Shown here: positions 31,508 to 32,454 of the stretch, one piece after another
Position numbering within the stretch: the stretch's first letter is position 1
Layout of the letters: each line of letters starts with the position of its first letter
NCBI GenBank assembly: GCA_021820785.1
Contig: JAKADE010000002.1
Location: 1-32,454 of the forward strand
From: Pseudomonadota bacterium
Lineage (GTDB): Bacteria > Pseudomonadota > Gammaproteobacteria > Steroidobacterales > Steroidobacteraceae
Reading direction: 5' to 3'
Length of the DNA: 32,454 nucleotides
Translations under genes and position numbers: made by a program
The notes under the pieces: generated by a model
The model's input: the letters and a program-made list of their open reading frames with translations, nothing else
Database searches by the model: none
Told to the model about the DNA's origin: nothing

Positions 31508-31536
31508 TTGCGAGGGGAATATGGGAGCGGTACCAT
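31508..31536 (+). promoter_or_regulatory. MFS transporter promoter with embedded xyl-box
   Basis: TTGCGA (31508-31513) and TACCAT (31531-31536) are 17 bp apart. The operator TGGGAGCGGTACCA (31522-31535) differs at one position from TGGTANCGNTACCA. A second possible promoter, TTGCGC (31469-31474) with TATTCC (31493-31498), would start transcription before the operator. Confidence 0.6.
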
Positions 31537-31569
31537 CGTCCACCCCTTTCATCTGGGACATGCCCGACC

Positions 31570-32454
31570 ATGGCCGCCGAGCCTCAGTCTGTGCGGGACT
31601 CCACCGGCCGCGTCGGCACTTACCGGTGGCGCATCTGCGCGCTGTTGTTCTGGGCAACCACGCTCAATTATATCGACCGCCAGGTGCTCGGCGTGCTCGC
31701 TCCGGCGCTCGGGCATACGCTCGGCTGGTCCCAGGTCGACTACGGCTACATCGTCGCGGCGTTTCAGGTCGCTTATGCGCTCGGGCTGGTGTTCGCAGGG
31801 GCCCTCATCGACAAGCTCGGTACGCGGCTCGGCTACGCGCTCGCCATCGCGCTGTGGAGCTGCGCAGCGATGAGTCATGCACTGGCCCGCACGGTAGTCG
31901 AGTTCGCGGCGGTGCGCTTCCTGCTCGGGCTCGGCGAATCGGGCAATTTTCCGGCCGCGGTCAAAACGGTCTCGGAGTGGTTCCCGCGTCGTGAACGCGC
32001 GCTCGCCACGGGGCTGTTCAATGCGGGCTCGAATATCGGCGCGCTGATCGCCCCTCTGGTCGTGCCGATCGCGGTGTCGCTCTGGGGGCTGCGTTCGGGC
32101 TTCTTGCTCACCGGAGTGTTGAGTGCACTGTGGCTGATCACCTGGCTCATCGTCTACCGGCCCGCGGGTGAACACCCTCGGGTCAGCGCCGAGGAACTCG
32201 CCTGCATCCGCGCCGATGGTGCCGACCCGAGCAGCCAGGCGCGGCGCGTACGGTGGCGCGAGCTGCTGCGGCACCGGCAAACGTGGGCGTTCGTGCTCGG
32301 CAAGTTCCTCACCGACCCGGTGTGGTGGTTCCTGCTGTTCTGGCTGCCGAAGTATCTCAGTCATCGTTACGGGCTCGATTTGACCGACCTCGGTCCGCCG
32401 CTGGTCGCGGTATACGTCATGGCGGATGCCGGGAGCATCGCGGGCGGGTGGGTG
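31570..32454 (+). CDS. MFS transporter, ACS/ExuT-like hexuronate permease, N-terminal part
   Basis: Inner-membrane major facilitator of the anion:cation symporter family, here 295 residues before the window ends. The ATG at 31570 leads into the first helix, ALLFWATTLNYIDRQVLGVLAP, with the family's NYxDR motif. VFAGALIDKLGTRLGYA is the loop 2-3 signature, and RFLLGLGESGNFPAAVKTVSEWFPRRERALATGLFN matches ExuT-type carriers. About seven or eight of twelve helices are included. ACS members carry glucuronate, galacturonate, gluconate or related acids; glucuronate or aldouronates fit the CE15 and KdgK genes of the locus, but the substrate is inferred. Confidence 0.87.
   Translation, partial: MAAEPQSVRDSTGRVGTYRWRICALLFWATTLNYIDRQVLGVLAPALGHTLGWSQVDYGYIVAAFQVAYALGLVFAGALIDKLGTRLGYALAIALWSCAAMSHALARTVVEFAAVRFLLGLGESGNFPAAVKTVSEWFPRRERALATGLFNAGSNIGALIAPLVVPIAVSLWGLRSGFLLTGVLSALWLITWLIVYRPAGEHPRVSAEELACIRADGADPSSQARRVRWRELLRHRQTWAFVLGKFLTDPVWWFLLFWLPKYLSHRYGLDLTDLGPPLVAVYVMADAGSIAGGWV

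Noticed and set aside
1..32454. CRISPR arrays, tRNA or rRNA genes, prophage or integrase genes, replication origin
   Set aside because: No repeated spacers, cloverleaf-like or rRNA-like segments, or phage genes were seen on reading; the ISL3 element is the only mobile unit supported.

Overview
The window is GC-rich proteobacterial chromosome. A CyoBCD-type quinol oxidase, RdgC, a YibF-like glutathione transferase and a 1,069-residue Caulobacter/Xanthomonas-style TonB-dependent receptor point to a gammaproteobacterium, perhaps near Xanthomonadales/Nevskiales; the order is a guess. No rRNA, tRNA or CRISPR array was seen.

Left part (1-10.1 kb) is mostly housekeeping. It holds the end of a cytochrome bo3 oxidase operon (cyoB partial, cyoC, cyoD) closed by a strong terminator. 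A complete ISL3-family insertion sequence (2317-3649) with matching 8-bp target duplications sits exactly in the terminator's T-tract. Then come an EamA-family exporter, rdgC, a GST/ddl pair, and an Lrp-type regulator divergent from ornithine cyclodeaminase plus arginase (arginine to ornithine to proline).

Right part (10.1 kb to the end) is a glucuronoxylan/xylo-oligosaccharide utilization locus in at least six transcription units. They are: (a) xylA plus a flavin-dependent 'tryptophan halogenase' (minus); (b) TonB receptor, second halogenase, SapC-family protein, JmjC/cupin-like putative hydroxylase, an 85-aa small ORF and 2-keto-3-deoxygluconate kinase (plus); (c) SGNH esterase lipoprotein, CE15 glucuronoyl esterase and CE7-type acetyl xylan esterase (minus, all overlapping by 4 bp); (d) xylB (plus); (e) GH3 beta-xylosidase-like enzyme (minus); (f) an ACS/ExuT-like MFS transporter (plus, cut by the window end).

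Seven copies of a 14-bp palindrome close to TGGTANCGNTACCA lie upstream of these six units and nowhere else that I noticed. The motif resembles the Xanthomonas 'xyl-box' bound by a LacI-family repressor. In four units one half-site (TACCAT) sits where the -10 element should be, 17-18 bp after a TTG-starting -35. The regulator gene is not in the window.

Inferred flow: the receptor imports acetylated, methylglucuronate-decorated xylo-oligosaccharides; the three esterases and the GH3 enzyme trim them in the periplasm; XylA and XylB send xylose to xylulose-5-phosphate; the MFS carrier and KdgK handle the uronate branch. The halogenase/SapC/cupin-like/small-ORF group has no assigned role in this pathway and is the best candidate for undescribed biology. 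A noncanonical CTG start for xylB and a 1.5-kb stretch without recognisable genes between xylA and the receptor are further points of interest.
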